In this document: positions 1 to 10,086 of the stretch, piece after piece
How positions within the stretch are numbered: position 1 is the stretch's first letter
Layout: each line of letters begins with the position of its first letter
Origin: Oceanidesulfovibrio indonesiensis
GTDB taxonomy: Bacteria > Desulfobacterota > Desulfovibrionia > Desulfovibrionales > Desulfovibrionaceae
Length of the DNA stretch: 64,000 nt
Reading direction: 5' to 3'
Assembly (NCBI RefSeq): GCF_007625075.1
Contig: NZ_QMIE01000012.1
Coordinates: forward strand, 62,001 to 126,000
Notes under the pieces: generated by a model
Told to the model about the DNA's origin: nothing
What the model saw: the letters and a program-made list of their open reading frames with translations, nothing else
Database searches by the model: none
Made by a program: the position numbers and the translations under genes

Positions 1-52
1 GCATAGCTGGATGTGTTCCTCTGCTCCGTTGACGCAGAGCAGTGCGCGAAAA

Positions 53-1123
53 TCAGGAGCCGTTGAAGATTCTGAGGATGTCATTGTACGTTGCCAGGAC
101 CATGAGCGTGATGAGCAGGGCGAAGCCGATCTTGAAGGTCAACTCCTGCACCCGCGGGCTGACAGGCTTGCGGCGGATCATCTCCACGACGAGGAAGAGG
201 ATGTGGCCGCCGTCCAGCACCGGAATGGGCAGCAGGTTGATGATGGCCAGGTTCACGCTGATGAGGGCAGTGAGCGCGATGAGGTTGCCGAAGCCCTGCT
301 CCGCCTGCTGGCTGACGAGCTGGGCGATCATGATGGGGCCGCCCACCGTGTCCAGCGGGATGACGCGTTCGATGAGCTTGATGAAGCCCTGCACCGTGAG
401 CGCGACGATCTCCCATGTGCGGCGTATGGATTCCACGGCAGCAGCGCCGCCGCCGAGGGGTTCCACGCGGTAGTCGCCCGAGCCGACAATGCCGATGAGG
501 TAGGATTCCTCGTCCTCGCCGAACAGGTTGGGCCGGGTCATGAGCTCCGGTTTGATCGTTTTGTTGAGGGTCTGGCCGTCCCGCTCCAGAGTAATGGAAA
601 TCTCGTCGCCACCGCTGGCGGCGATTACATCGGAAAGATCGCTCCACGTTTCGATTGAGCGGCCGTTGATGGAGAGAAAGCGGTCGCCAGCCACGATTCC
701 GGCTTCGGCTGCCGGAGACTCCGCGCGCACATCGCCGATGACCGGGAGGGGCTCATAGATGCCCTGGGCCCAGAACAGTCCCCAGAAAAGCAGCCAGGCC
801 AGCACCACGTTGAAGACCGGGCCGGCCAGGACCACAAGTGTGCGCTGCCATGCCGGCCGTCTGTTGAAGTGCTCATTGGCCGTGAATCCTTCCTCGAGTT
901 GTTCGTCCTCGCGCTCGCCCACCAGGGAGACGTAGCCGCCCAGGGGAATCCAGGAAAGGCGGTACTCCGTACGGCCATAGCGTTTGCCGAAGATTTTTGG
1001 GCCGAAGCCGAGGGAGTATGTCTTAACGCCCATGCCCATGACCTTGGCCACGAGGAAGTGGCCGAGCTCATGGAAGGCAATGAGCACGCCGAGAACAATG
1101 ATGAATGCCGCTACGCTTTGCAT
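53..1123 (-). CDS. rseP: RseP site-2 intramembrane zinc metalloprotease
   Basis: Inner-membrane S2P-type protease that cuts membrane-embedded anti-sigma factors and remnant signal peptides. It has 356 residues. The zinc motif HELGH is at residues 18-22 in the first membrane helix. A PDZ domain lies around residues 115-190, and the second metal motif (PVLDGGH) is near residue 300, followed by the last helices, which is the usual family order. It is the last gene of the frr-uppS-cdsA-dxr-rseP series on the minus strand, a common bacterial order. An AGGAGG sits about 14 nt before the ATG, which is long, so the start is only fairly certain. The next gene downstream lies outside the window. Confidence 0.96.
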   Translation of the reverse strand: MQSVAAFIIVLGVLIAFHELGHFLVAKVMGMGVKTYSLGFGPKIFGKRYGRTEYRLSWIPLGGYVSLVGEREDEQLEEGFTANEHFNRRPAWQRTLVVLAGPVFNVVLAWLLFWGLFWAQGIYEPLPVIGDVRAESPAAEAGIVAGDRFLSINGRSIETWSDLSDVIAASGGDEISITLERDGQTLNKTIKPELMTRPNLFGEDEESYLIGIVGSGDYRVEPLGGGAAAVESIRRTWEIVALTVQGFIKLIERVIPLDTVGGPIMIAQLVSQQAEQGFGNLIALTALISVNLAIINLLPIPVLDGGHILFLVVEMIRRKPVSPRVQELTFKIGFALLITLMVLATYNDILRIFNGS

Positions 1124-1175
1124 GGCGGTGGGTGGAACCTCCTGAAAAAAACGGAAAGGAAATTGTGCGGGCCGG

Positions 1176-2405
1176 TCAGAGTGTGTCGGCCCATTCCCTC
1201 ACCTTATGGCGGGTCTCGGCGTCGATGTCCAGTATGGCGGGAAGATCGAGCGTTGAACCCGTGGTCGCCGCGATGGAGTCCATGGCCTTTTCGCACAGCC
1301 TGGGAATTGCGCCGAAAGGAATGGCCTCGTCCAGGAACAGGGCCACGGCCTCCTCGTTGGCGGCGTTCAGTGCGATCCGCGCGGCCTGGGAGCCGGTCTC
1401 CGGATTCAGAGCTTCGAACGCGAGCCGCAGGCAAGGAAAGGTAGTAAGGTCGGGTTGCTCGAAGGTCAAGGTTCCGGCCTTGGCCAGGTCCAGCGGCTCA
1501 AGCTGAAGCGGCAGCCGTTCAGGCCAGCCAAGGCAATAGGCGATGGGAATGCGCATGTCCGGCGGTCCTAGATGGGCGAGCATGGAGCCGTCCTCGTACT
1601 CCACCAGGGAATGGACGATGGACTGCGGGTGCACAACCACCTCGATGCGGCCCGGTTCCAGTCCGTAAAGCTGATACGCCTCGATGACCTCGAGTCCTTT
1701 GTTCATCAGTGTGGCGGAGTCGATGGAGATTTTTGCGCCCATGGACCATGTGGGGTGGGCCAGGGCCTGCTGCGGGGTGACTCGCTCGAGAAATGCGGCA
1801 TCCTTGCCGCGGAAGGGACCGCCCGAGGCCGTGAGGATTATCCGCCGCAGTCCGTGGTTCGCGTGGCCGGCCAGGGCCTGGAACAGGGCGTTGTGCTCGG
1901 AATCTACTGGCAGGATGACGCCGCCGGACTGCCGGCATGCCTCGCGGATGAGCTCGCCGGCCAGCACCAGCGCTTCCTTGTTTGCCAGCGCAACGATCTT
2001 GCCGGCGCGCACCGCCGCCAGTGTCGGCCGCAGACCCGCAGCGCCGACGACCGAGGAGAGGACCACATCCGCCTCGTCGAGTGCGGCAAGGGTCTCGTAA
2101 CCCTCGGGACCTGATAGTATGCGGGGAGAGTAGCCCGTAGGCAGCAGCCCGGCCAGCGCGGCGGCGAGTCCTTCGTCGAGCACGCACAGGTAATCCGGTC
2201 GGAACTGCGCGGCCTGCCCGGCCAGTCCGGTTATGTTGCGGCCTCCGGCCAGGGCGACGATCCGAAACGATTCCGGATGCTCCGCAGCCACGGCAAGGGC
2301 GCTCGTGCCGATGGAGCCGGTGGAGCCCAGCACGGAAAGCCGCCTGGGAAAGGACGGCAATGTTTCCGGAGCGGGCAGGGCGGAAATGTAGTCAGCTCTG
2401 GTCAT
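1176..2405 (-). CDS. dxr: 1-deoxy-D-xylulose 5-phosphate reductoisomerase
   Basis: Converts 1-deoxy-xylulose 5-phosphate to 2-C-methyl-erythritol 4-phosphate with NADPH, the first committed step of the MEP isoprenoid pathway in the cytoplasm. The 409 residues include the NADPH-binding GSTGSIG at 27-33. The metal- and substrate-binding stretches VDSEHNALFQ and MNKGLEVIEA are in the middle, and the C-terminal helical domain is complete. It is slightly longer at the N-terminus than usual. It lies 25 bp after cdsA and upstream of rseP in the same operon. The neighbouring uppS consumes isoprenoids made by this pathway. Confidence 0.97.
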   Translation of the reverse strand: MTRADYISALPAPETLPSFPRRLSVLGSTGSIGTSALAVAAEHPESFRIVALAGGRNITGLAGQAAQFRPDYLCVLDEGLAAALAGLLPTGYSPRILSGPEGYETLAALDEADVVLSSVVGAAGLRPTLAAVRAGKIVALANKEALVLAGELIREACRQSGGVILPVDSEHNALFQALAGHANHGLRRIILTASGGPFRGKDAAFLERVTPQQALAHPTWSMGAKISIDSATLMNKGLEVIEAYQLYGLEPGRIEVVVHPQSIVHSLVEYEDGSMLAHLGPPDMRIPIAYCLGWPERLPLQLEPLDLAKAGTLTFEQPDLTTFPCLRLAFEALNPETGSQAARIALNAANEEAVALFLDEAIPFGAIPRLCEKAMDSIAATTGSTLDLPAILDIDAETRHKVREWADTL

Positions 2406-2430
2406 GAAGTGTCCGGAATGGTTCGGCAGG

Positions 2431-3273
2431 CTAGCCGAGAATCGCTGTCACCCTGGGCAGCGCATAGCAGAGCAGCACATAGGTGGGCGCGGCCAGAAGC
2501 ATTCCGTCGATGCGGTCGAGCAGCCCGCCGTGGCCTGGCAGCAGGTTGCTTGCGTCCTTCACGCCGATGGTTCGCTTGAGGGCGGATTCGAAAAAGTCGC
2601 CCAGTTGCGCGGCTACGGCCAGGGCGGCGCCGATGGCGGGCAGAATGGACCAGTGCAGGCTTTCCAGGCCGGGGAAGTGTTCGCCCAGTATCATGCCGGC
2701 GGCCAGGGCCACCAAAGCCGTGGCAACGACTGAGCCCACTGAGCCGGCCCAGGTCTTTTTCGGGCTGATGGAAGGCCAGATTTTCGGGCCGCCGATGTAT
2801 GATCCGGCGTAGTACGCCGCGGAGTCCGAGACAGCCGTGAGCACGATGACGAGCGCAGCCTCGGCAGGGGTCATGATGAGGAAAGTCAGTATGGAGCAGC
2901 CGACGTAGACCAGTCCGGCAGGCATCACAAGATGCGTGGAGTAGCGGGACGGCACATCCGGTTGCAGTTCTTCGCCGCAGATGAACATGTATGCGATGTT
3001 TACGAACCAGAAGCTGAGCAGGGCCACGATGAAGCCGGCCATGGGACCGAAGAAGTACGTGGCGGTGAGCATCAGTCCATACAGGGCCATACCGCCCAGA
3101 CGCGCATGCAGGGGCAGGGAGAACAGGCCGTAGAACTCCCAGAGGGCGATGAACGTTGCCGTGCCCACGAGCACGTAATGGGCGAATCCGCCGATGACGA
3201 GACAGGTGACCAGGCCGGCAATGAGCACGCCGGCCGTTGCGAGACGTTTTATGTGGCTTGATGACAGAGCCAT
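2431..3273 (-). CDS. cdsA: phosphatidate cytidylyltransferase
   Basis: Makes CDP-diacylglycerol from phosphatidic acid and CTP in the inner membrane, the branch point of phospholipid synthesis. The 280-residue protein is built of hydrophobic helices. It carries the family signature near residues 230-258: a Ser-x-x-Lys-Arg segment, a KDASNLLPGHGG segment and LLDRIDG, with the metal-binding acidic residues. The start has AAGGAG six bases before the ATG and lies 3 bp after the uppS stop, so the two are probably translationally coupled. Confidence 0.96.
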   Translation of the reverse strand: MALSSSHIKRLATAGVLIAGLVTCLVIGGFAHYVLVGTATFIALWEFYGLFSLPLHARLGGMALYGLMLTATYFFGPMAGFIVALLSFWFVNIAYMFICGEELQPDVPSRYSTHLVMPAGLVYVGCSILTFLIMTPAEAALVIVLTAVSDSAAYYAGSYIGGPKIWPSISPKKTWAGSVGSVVATALVALAAGMILGEHFPGLESLHWSILPAIGAALAVAAQLGDFFESALKRTIGVKDASNLLPGHGGLLDRIDGMLLAAPTYVLLCYALPRVTAILG

Positions 3274-3276
3274 GGA

Positions 3277-3999
3277 TCACTCCTTCGTTCCGATATGTTC
3301 CCCGGTGGCGCCGAAGCGGCGTTGCCGTGAAGCGTAGTCGGCGAGGGCGTTGTCCAGCTCTGCTTCATCGAAATCGGGCCAGAACGTGTTCGTGAAGTAG
3401 AACTCGCTATAGGCTGCCTGAAAAAGCAGGTAGTTGGAAAGCCGGAGCTCTCCGCTGGTGCGTATAATGAGATCGGGATCGGGTTGCCCTGCCGTGTAGA
3501 GGCGTTCGCCGAAGGTTTCCTCGTTGACGTCTTCCGGGGCGAGGCCGTCGGTGATCATGCGGCGGCATGCGCGCAGGATCTCATCGCGGCTCGAATAATT
3601 GAGCGCGAGATTGAGAACCATGGACCGACAGGCCCGGGTCTTGCTCATGGCGTGGCGCAGTGCCTGGCGCGTAGTGAAGGGCAGTTCATCCAGTTCGCCG
3701 AGCACGCGCAGCTGCACGTCCTTTTCGACAAGTTTGCCGAGTTCTCGGCTGATGAAGGATTGGAGCAGGTCGAAGAGAAAGCCCACCTCGTCCTTGGGCC
3801 GGCTCCAGTTTTCTCGTGAAAAGGTGTAGAGCGTCAGATGCCGGATGCCGCGCGCATGGCACGCGTCCAGTATCTGCTTGGCGGCCTCGCTGCCTGCTCT
3901 GTGCCCTTCGCTGCGCGGGAGTCCTCGCTGCTCCGCCCAGCGGCCGTTGCCGTCCATGATGACGGCGAGGTGTATGGGTACGATATCCTGAGCAGACAG
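3277..3999 (-). CDS. uppS: undecaprenyl diphosphate synthase, probable CTG start
   Basis: Cis-prenyltransferase that builds the C55 lipid carrier for peptidoglycan from farnesyl-PP and isopentenyl-PP. The conserved MDGNGRWA motif normally lies 10-20 residues inside the protein, but the first ATG in frame (3957) sits exactly on it. The frame continues upstream as LSAQDIVPIHLAVI before MDGNG, a typical family N-terminus. A CTG at 3997-3999, one base after the frr stop, is preceded by GGAG seven bases away, so I place the start there, giving 240 residues. The catalytic Asp is then residue 16. The C-terminal substrate motifs (RTSGELRLSNYLLFQ, then SEFYF) are intact. A CTG start should be treated as inferred. 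Confidence 0.9.
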   Translation of the reverse strand: MSAQDIVPIHLAVIMDGNGRWAEQRGLPRSEGHRAGSEAAKQILDACHARGIRHLTLYTFSRENWSRPKDEVGFLFDLLQSFISRELGKLVEKDVQLRVLGELDELPFTTRQALRHAMSKTRACRSMVLNLALNYSSRDEILRACRRMITDGLAPEDVNEETFGERLYTAGQPDPDLIIRTSGELRLSNYLLFQAAYSEFYFTNTFWPDFDEAELDNALADYASRQRRFGATGEHIGTKE

Positions 4000-4000
4000 C

Positions 4001-4555
4001 TTAAATCTCCATGATGTCCTTTTCTTTGTTCTCGAGTGCCTTGTCGATGTTGGCCACGTAGTCGTCCGTGAGCTTCTGGACGTCGTCCTGGCCTTTGTGC
4101 ATCTCGTCCTCGGAAATTTCCTTGTCGTTCTTCAGCTTCTTGAGGGCGTCGTTGGCATCGCGACGGATGTTGCGCACGGCGATTTTCGCTTCCTCGGAAT
4201 ACTTGCGGGCTATCTTCACGAGTTCCTTGCGGCGTTCCTCCGTGAGCGGGGGAATGTTGATGCGGATGAGCTTGCCGTCGTTGACCGGGTTGAGGCCGAG
4301 ATCGGACTTCTGGATGGATTTTTCGATGTCGCCGAAGGCATTTCGGTCCCAAGGCTGGATGGCGATGCTGCGGCTGTCCGGCACGGAGATGGACGCCAGC
4401 TGGTTCAGGGGCGTGGGCGTGCCGTAGTAGTCCACCCGCAGGTCTTCCACCAGGGAGGTGGAGGCGCGGCCCGTGCGCAGCTTGCCGAACTCACGCTCGA
4501 GATTGTCCGTGGCCTTTTCCATCCGTTCCATAGCGTCGTCGAGTATCTTCTGCAT
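4001..4555 (-). CDS. frr: ribosome recycling factor
   Basis: Splits post-termination ribosomes together with EF-G. It has 184 residues, the standard length. It shows the family's two-domain character: a long helical bundle (residues 1-30 and 105-184) and a beta domain with the characteristic LRTGRAS stretch and the region around [19 protein letters not shown] ribosome-binding site precedes the ATG, and the gene starts 3 bp after the pyrH stop. The pyrH-frr order is conserved in many bacteria. Confidence 0.97.
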   Translation of the reverse strand: MQKILDDAMERMEKATDNLEREFGKLRTGRASTSLVEDLRVDYYGTPTPLNQLASISVPDSRSIAIQPWDRNAFGDIEKSIQKSDLGLNPVNDGKLIRINIPPLTEERRKELVKIARKYSEEAKIAVRNIRRDANDALKKLKNDKEISEDEMHKGQDDVQKLTDDYVANIDKALENKEKDIMEI

Positions 4556-4558
4556 TGC

Positions 4559-5278
4559 TCACTCTCCTTGGACGAGCGTGCCGACGTGTTCTCCATGGAC
4601 GACACGCTTGATGTTTCCTTGCGCGAAGAGGTTGAATACGACGATGGGCAGGTCATTGTCCATAGCGAGGGACAGAGCCGTGGCATCCATGACCCTGAGC
4701 TGCCGCTTGAGAGCGTCCATGTGGGTGAGGCTCGCGTAGCGCACGGCATCCGGGTTCTTGACAGGATCCTTGTCGTATACGCCGTCCACCTTGGTGCCTT
4801 TGAGGATGGCGTCAGCCTTGATCTCCATGGCGCGAAGGGCTGCTGCGGTGTCCGTGGTGAAGAAAGGGTTGCCCGTGCCGGCAGCAAAAATGACCACCCT
4901 GCCTTTTTCCAGATGACGGATTGCGCGACGGCGGATGTAAGGTTCGGCGACCTCGCGCATGGTGATGGCGGAGAGTACGCGTGTTTCCAGACCGTGCTTT
5001 TCCAGGGAGTCTTGCAGAGCCAGGGAGTTCATGGCCGTGGCGAGCATGCCCATGTAGTCGGCGTTGGCGCGGTCCATGCCTTGTTCGGAAGCGGCCATGC
5101 CGCGGAAAATATTGCCGCCGCCGATGACGAGGGCGACCTCGACGCCTTCAGCCACGACCTCGGCAATTTCCTTGCTGATGGCATTGACCGTTGTGGGATC
5201 GATGCCGAAGGGCAGGTCTCCGGCAAGCGCCTCACCCGAAAGTTTGAGCAGGATGCGCGAGTAGCGGATGGATGCCAT
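4559..5278 (-). CDS. pyrH: uridylate kinase (UMP kinase)
   Basis: Hexameric bacterial UMP kinase of the amino-acid-kinase fold, making UDP from UMP and ATP. It has 239 residues. The N-terminal LKLSGEAL and [10 protein letters not shown] phosphate loops, the central [20 protein letters not shown] segment and the [10 protein letters not shown] motif are all present. Only about 29 bp separate the start from a strong rho-independent terminator after tsf, leaving little room for a promoter. Expression by readthrough from rpsB-tsf is therefore likely (inference). Confidence 0.97.
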   Translation of the reverse strand: MASIRYSRILLKLSGEALAGDLPFGIDPTTVNAISKEIAEVVAEGVEVALVIGGGNIFRGMAASEQGMDRANADYMGMLATAMNSLALQDSLEKHGLETRVLSAITMREVAEPYIRRRAIRHLEKGRVVIFAAGTGNPFFTTDTAAALRAMEIKADAILKGTKVDGVYDKDPVKNPDAVRYASLTHMDALKRQLRVMDATALSLAMDNDLPIVVFNLFAQGNIKRVVHGEHVGTLVQGE

Positions 5279-5307
5279 GTGTGTTTGTCCTGTGTATCGT
5301 GATTGCT

Positions 5308-5336
5308 AAAAAAAACGGGCCGTGAGGCCCGTTTAA
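5308..5336 (-). terminator. rho-independent terminator after tsf
   Basis: On the minus strand a nine-pair stem (AAACGGGCC / GGCCCGTTT) with a TCAC loop is followed by a run of eight U. It ends the rpsB-tsf transcript. The pyrH start codon is only about 30 bp further on, so it may act as a partial terminator that lowers transcription into pyrH-frr-uppS. Confidence 0.9.
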
Positions 5337-5353
5337 GAATCAGGTGCGGTGCA

Positions 5354-6265
5354 TTACTCCGCGTCCTCGCCGACCTGGAGTCGGGCGAAGCGTCCGATTT
5401 CTATGGTGTCGTTGACAGTCTTGGAGACCTCTTTGATCAACTGGCTCACGGACTTCTTGTCGTCCTTGATGAAAGGCTGATCGAGCAGGCAGATCTCCTT
5501 GAAGTACTTGTTCACGCGACCCTCGACAATCTTCTCCACCACGTTTTCGGGCTTGCCTTCGGTAAGGGCCTGGTCGCGGAAGATTGCGCGCTCGCGGTCG
5601 AGCAGGTCCTGCGGCACCTCGGCGGAAGCGACGCACACCGGGCTGGCCGCGGCGATCTGCATGGCCACGTCCTTGGCCAGAGCCTGGAACTCCTCGTGGT
5701 CTGCGGATTCCGCCTTGAGGCACTTGAGTTCGACGATGACGCCGATCTTGGAGTTCATGTGCAGGTAGCTGCCGATGATGCCGGCGCCTTCGACCTCGAT
5801 GCGGGCGTAACGGCCGGCCTGCATGTTCTCGCCGAGCACTGCAATGAGGTCCTTGACCTTGTCGGCCACGCTCTTGCCGCCGCCGACATCGTGGTTCAGC
5901 CAGCATTCGTCCGTGGGCTGATGCACCACGCCGTGATCGGCGCCGCATGCGGGCGGAGCTGCCACAACGGACTCGGCCATGGCCTTGAGGGTGTCCTGGA
6001 ACATGTCGTTGCGGGCGACGAAGTCTGTCTCGCAGAGCAGTTCCACGAGCGCGGCGGTCTTGTCGCCTTTCTGCTCAAGGGCGATGAGGCCTTCGCTGGT
6101 GGAGCGGCCGGCCTTCTTGGCAGCCTTGGAAAGACCCTTTTTCCGGAGTTCCTCGATGGCTTTCTGTTCGTCGCCGTCGGCCTCCTGGAGGGCTTTCTTG
6201 CAGTCCATCATCCCGGCTCCGGTCTTCTCTCGGAGCTCCTTGACCATTTGAGCGGTGATAGCCAT
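5354..6265 (-). CDS. tsf: elongation factor Ts
   Basis: Guanine nucleotide exchange factor for EF-Tu. It has 303 residues. The N-terminal UBA-like domain with the signature TGAGMMDCKKAL is at about residues 16-27, followed by the LCETDFVARN signature and the core and C-terminal modules. Residues of the EF-Tu-contacting region are recognisable. It starts just 2 bp after the rpsB stop, with its ribosome-binding site (GAGGAG) inside the end of rpsB. This is tighter coupling than the long rpsB-tsf spacer of E. coli. Confidence 0.97.
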   Translation of the reverse strand: MAITAQMVKELREKTGAGMMDCKKALQEADGDEQKAIEELRKKGLSKAAKKAGRSTSEGLIALEQKGDKTAALVELLCETDFVARNDMFQDTLKAMAESVVAAPPACGADHGVVHQPTDECWLNHDVGGGKSVADKVKDLIAVLGENMQAGRYARIEVEGAGIIGSYLHMNSKIGVIVELKCLKAESADHEEFQALAKDVAMQIAAASPVCVASAEVPQDLLDRERAIFRDQALTEGKPENVVEKIVEGRVNKYFKEICLLDQPFIKDDKKSVSQLIKEVSKTVNDTIEIGRFARLQVGEDAE

Positions 6266-6267
6266 GG

Positions 6268-7230
<963 letters not shown>

Positions 7231-7275
7231 GGGTTCGACTCCTTGTTTTGGGTTTGCACCGCCGCCCCGGCGTAC

Positions 7276-7313
7276 GGTCCCTCCACCCGCGCGTTGCGGG
7301 ACCCGGGAGGGCC
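7276..7313 (-). promoter_or_regulatory. stem-loop in the rpsB leader
   Basis: In the 5' untranslated region of rpsB the outer arms GGTCCCTCC and GGAGGGCC pair, and within them CCCGC pairs with GCGGG. There is no U-run, so it is not a terminator. S2 autoregulates through its leader RNA in several bacteria, so a control role is plausible, but this is only inferred from position. Confidence 0.5.
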
Positions 7314-7346
7314 GCCGGGACGTGTGTGATTTTGCAAAAGCAGGGT

Positions 7347-7375
7347 TAGATACAGAAAACGGACAGGTATTGCAA
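7347..7375 (-). promoter_or_regulatory. sigma-70-type promoter of rpsB-tsf
   Basis: On the minus strand TTGCAA (7370-7375) is followed after 17 bp by TATCTA (7347-7352). It lies in the gap between the RNase J stop and the rpsB start and would give a leader of roughly 110 nt. Confidence 0.75.
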
Positions 7376-7416
7376 CCCCCTGTCCGCATCATTTTCCAGA
7401 GTGCGATTTGTATGCA

Positions 7417-9081
7417 TCAAATGACCACGACCAGCGGCACCACCACCGGATCACGTTCGAGTATTTTTCGGAAGAACCGCCGTAGCGAGGAGCGGATGCG
7501 CTCCTTGAGCTTGGTCTCGTCGCCGGGGGGCGTGTTCTCGAAGATGTCCAGCACAATGCATTTGGCATCGTCCAGCAGGTGTGAGTAGTGCTGCTCGAAC
7601 ACGAAACCCTTGGACTCCACATTCGGGCCCACGAGAATTTCCCAGTTCTCGCCGTCCACCACCATGACCACTATGACCAGTCCTTCCCCGCCCAGGAGCT
7701 GGCGTTCCTTGATCACAGTTGCGCCCACGTCGCCCACGCCCTTGCCGTCCACGTAGATTTTGTCCACGGGCGCATTGTCCTCGAAGCGCACGGTGCCGTC
7801 GGGTTGGAAGGTGACGGGTTGGCCGTTCTCCAGAGTCAGGCAGCGTTCAGTAGCCACCCCACATGTCTGTGCGAGGCGCGAATGCTTGACCAGATGGCGA
7901 TACTCGCCGTGCACGGGCACGAAGAACTTGGGCCGCACCGTCTCCAGCATGAGCCGCAACTCTTCCTTGAAGGCGTGGCCCGAGGCGTGGATGGAGGCGA
8001 TGCGTTCGTAGAGCACTTCGGCGCCGAGTCTGTAGAGGTTGTTTATGACCCGGGTGATGGCTCGGACGTTGCCCGGGATGAACCGTGAGGACAGGATGAC
8101 GAGGTCGCCGCGCTTGATCTTGAGTTGGCGGTGCTCGCCGGAGGCGATGCGCGTGAGGGCGGAGAGGGGCTCGCCCTGGGAACCGGTGACCAGCAACACG
8201 CACTCTTCGTCAGGCAAGTCCACGAGCTTGTCCATGTCCACGTAAACGCCCTCGGCTATGGACAGGTATCCCAGCCGGCGGGCGGTCTCGATGTTGGACA
8301 TGATGGAGCGACCGCTCACCGCGACCTTGCGGCCGGTCTGCCAGGCGAGGTCGAACACCTCCTGCATGCGCTGGAGGTGGCTGGAGAACAGGGTGATGAT
8401 GATTCGGCCCCTGGCGTCCTTGAATATCTCGGACAGGGCGGACATGATTTCCCGTTCGTTGGGGGAGTGGCCTTCGCGCTCCACGTTGGTGGAATCGGAG
8501 AGCATCAGCAGCGCGCCCTCGCGCGAGAATTCGCGGAAGGAGTCTATGTCCGTGAAGTTGCCGTGCAGCGGATTGGTGTCGATCTTGAAATCGCCGGTAT
8601 GCACGATGCGGCCGGCCGGGGTTTCTATCCCCAGGCCGAACCCCTGGATGATGGAGTGGCAGACCGGAAAGAAGTTCACGGCCATGTCGCCCATCTCCAC
8701 GCGGTCGTTGGCTTTTACTTCACGCAGTTCCACGAAGCGGTCCAGGTCGTGCTCGCGCAGTTTGTTTTCCACCAGAGCGAGGGTGAAGGTGGAGCCGTAC
8801 ACCGGGGCGTCCACATAGGGCAGCAGCCACGGCAGCGCTCCGATGTGGTCCTCGTGCGCGTGGGTGAGCACGATGCCGCGGAGCTTTTCCTTGTTCGCGA
8901 TGATATGGTCGAACCGTGGGATGACCACGTCGATGCCCAGCATGTAGTCGTCGGGGAACATCAGGCCGCAATCCACCACGATCATGTGGTCCTTGCTTGC
9001 GAAGGTCATGCAGTTCATGCCTATTTCGCCCAGTCCTCCCAAGGGGGTGAGCGTGACGGGGCTGGTGGAATTCATGTTCAT
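7417..9081 (-). CDS. rnj: ribonuclease J
   Basis: Metallo-beta-lactamase/beta-CASP ribonuclease with 5'-to-3' exo- and endonuclease activity, central to mRNA turnover and rRNA maturation where RNase E is not dominant. It has 554 residues. The beta-lactamase motif HAHEDHIG is at 74-81, followed by further metal ligands (HSIIQGFGL, HTGDFKID). The beta-CASP segment includes SDSTN and the HASGHAFKEEL histidines, and the C-terminal domain carries PVHGEYRHL. The ATG overlaps the stop of the acyltransferase gene upstream (ATGA), so the two are coupled. Confidence 0.95.
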   Translation of the reverse strand: MNMNSTSPVTLTPLGGLGEIGMNCMTFASKDHMIVVDCGLMFPDDYMLGIDVVIPRFDHIIANKEKLRGIVLTHAHEDHIGALPWLLPYVDAPVYGSTFTLALVENKLREHDLDRFVELREVKANDRVEMGDMAVNFFPVCHSIIQGFGLGIETPAGRIVHTGDFKIDTNPLHGNFTDIDSFREFSREGALLMLSDSTNVEREGHSPNEREIMSALSEIFKDARGRIIITLFSSHLQRMQEVFDLAWQTGRKVAVSGRSIMSNIETARRLGYLSIAEGVYVDMDKLVDLPDEECVLLVTGSQGEPLSALTRIASGEHRQLKIKRGDLVILSSRFIPGNVRAITRVINNLYRLGAEVLYERIASIHASGHAFKEELRLMLETVRPKFFVPVHGEYRHLVKHSRLAQTCGVATERCLTLENGQPVTFQPDGTVRFEDNAPVDKIYVDGKGVGDVGATVIKERQLLGGEGLVIVVMVVDGENWEILVGPNVESKGFVFEQHYSHLLDDAKCIVLDIFENTPPGDETKLKERIRSSLRRFFRKILERDPVVVPLVVVI

Positions 9082-9818
9082 GCGTCTCCGGTATGTTTGG
9101 AGGCGAGGTCATTGTAGACCGCGCTCATCATGTCGTGCAGGTCGTTGCTCAGTTGATCGCGCTGCTTGAGGGTGTAGGCGCCCGGCTCGATGGGGGGCAG
9201 GGCGCGGACGGTCACACGGCGGCTTTTGCCGAGCATGAACCGGCCGGCCGGGAGCGCCAGCCCCGGGCCGTACATCACCAGCGGGGCGATGGGCGAGCCG
9301 GTCTTGATGGCCAGGATGGCTCCGCCTGTCTTGAACTCGCCCAGTCGGGTGAGGTCGCGCTGGCGCGTGCCTTCCGGGAAAACAACCGGGCAGAACCCTT
9401 CGGTGGTGCGTTCCGCCGCCACGTTCATGGCCTTCATTGCCTCGCGGCTGTTCTCCCGGTTGATGGGCACGTGACCTGCCGCCAGCATGGCCGGGCCGAG
9501 CAACGGGATGCGGAACAAGCTCTTCTTGGCCACGAAGATTAGTGGAAAGCGTGAGAGCACTGCAAAGAGCAGGAAAGTGTCGAAGTCGCTCTGGTGGTTG
9601 GCAATAAAGACCACGGGGGCTTTTTCGGGCAGGGCACTCAGATCCGCATCAACGCGGACGCCGGCGACCCACAGGGAAAACGCACTCCAGTTGCGCTCCA
9701 CCCATTTGCAGACGGCGCGGCTCTTGAATACCCCCCCGCCGATGATTGCGATGAGGCAGAATATCACGGTGGCCGGGATGAGGAGTAAGTAAAACCAGAT
9801 CGTTCGGATGAGTGTCAT
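9078..9818 (-). CDS. 1-acyl-glycerol-3-phosphate acyltransferase family protein (PlsC-like)
   Basis: Membrane-associated acyltransferase that probably adds the second acyl chain to lysophosphatidic acid. The 246-residue form begins MTLIRTIWFYLLL with a membrane segment at about 6-30. The catalytic HX4D motif HQSDFD is at 75-80, and FPEGTR follows about 65 residues later, both as in the PlsC family. The frame stays open for 56 more codons upstream, but that part is Pro/Arg-rich and unlike the family, so I start at 9818. It overlaps the RNase J start by four bases. Confidence 0.88.
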   Translation of the reverse strand: MTLIRTIWFYLLLIPATVIFCLIAIIGGGVFKSRAVCKWVERNWSAFSLWVAGVRVDADLSALPEKAPVVFIANHQSDFDTFLLFAVLSRFPLIFVAKKSLFRIPLLGPAMLAAGHVPINRENSREAMKAMNVAAERTTEGFCPVVFPEGTRQRDLTRLGEFKTGGAILAIKTGSPIAPLVMYGPGLALPAGRFMLGKSRRVTVRALPPIEPGAYTLKQRDQLSNDLHDMMSAVYNDLASKHTGDA

Positions 9819-10030
9819 GGGCTGTGGGCGTTGAGCCGGCGGCGCCTGTGGGGACGTGGGCTCTGCCGCGCGGCGTTCACGGGTTGTCAACCTGTGCGAG
9901 GTTTGTGTGGAAAACGGCGAAGGCAGGCTGGCGAAGCAGCCCGCCGGACACGGGTCGAGAAACAAAAGACTGAATAGCGCAAACACGAGGAAAAGGAAAT
10001 GGCGAGCCTTCGGGAAGTGCGGACGACAAA

Positions 10031-10056
10031 GCCGGCCGAGGCGGACCCCGGCCGGC
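10031..10056 (-). terminator. probable terminator of the EF-G-like gene
   Basis: A perfect seven-pair stem, GCCGGCC / GGCCGGC, with a 12-base loop. On the minus strand it is followed by TTTGT, so the U-run is short. It lies just past the stop of the EF-G-like gene and before the acyltransferase. Confidence 0.55.
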
Positions 10057-10086
10057 GTGTGCTTCAGGATATCGCAATGCGAGCGG

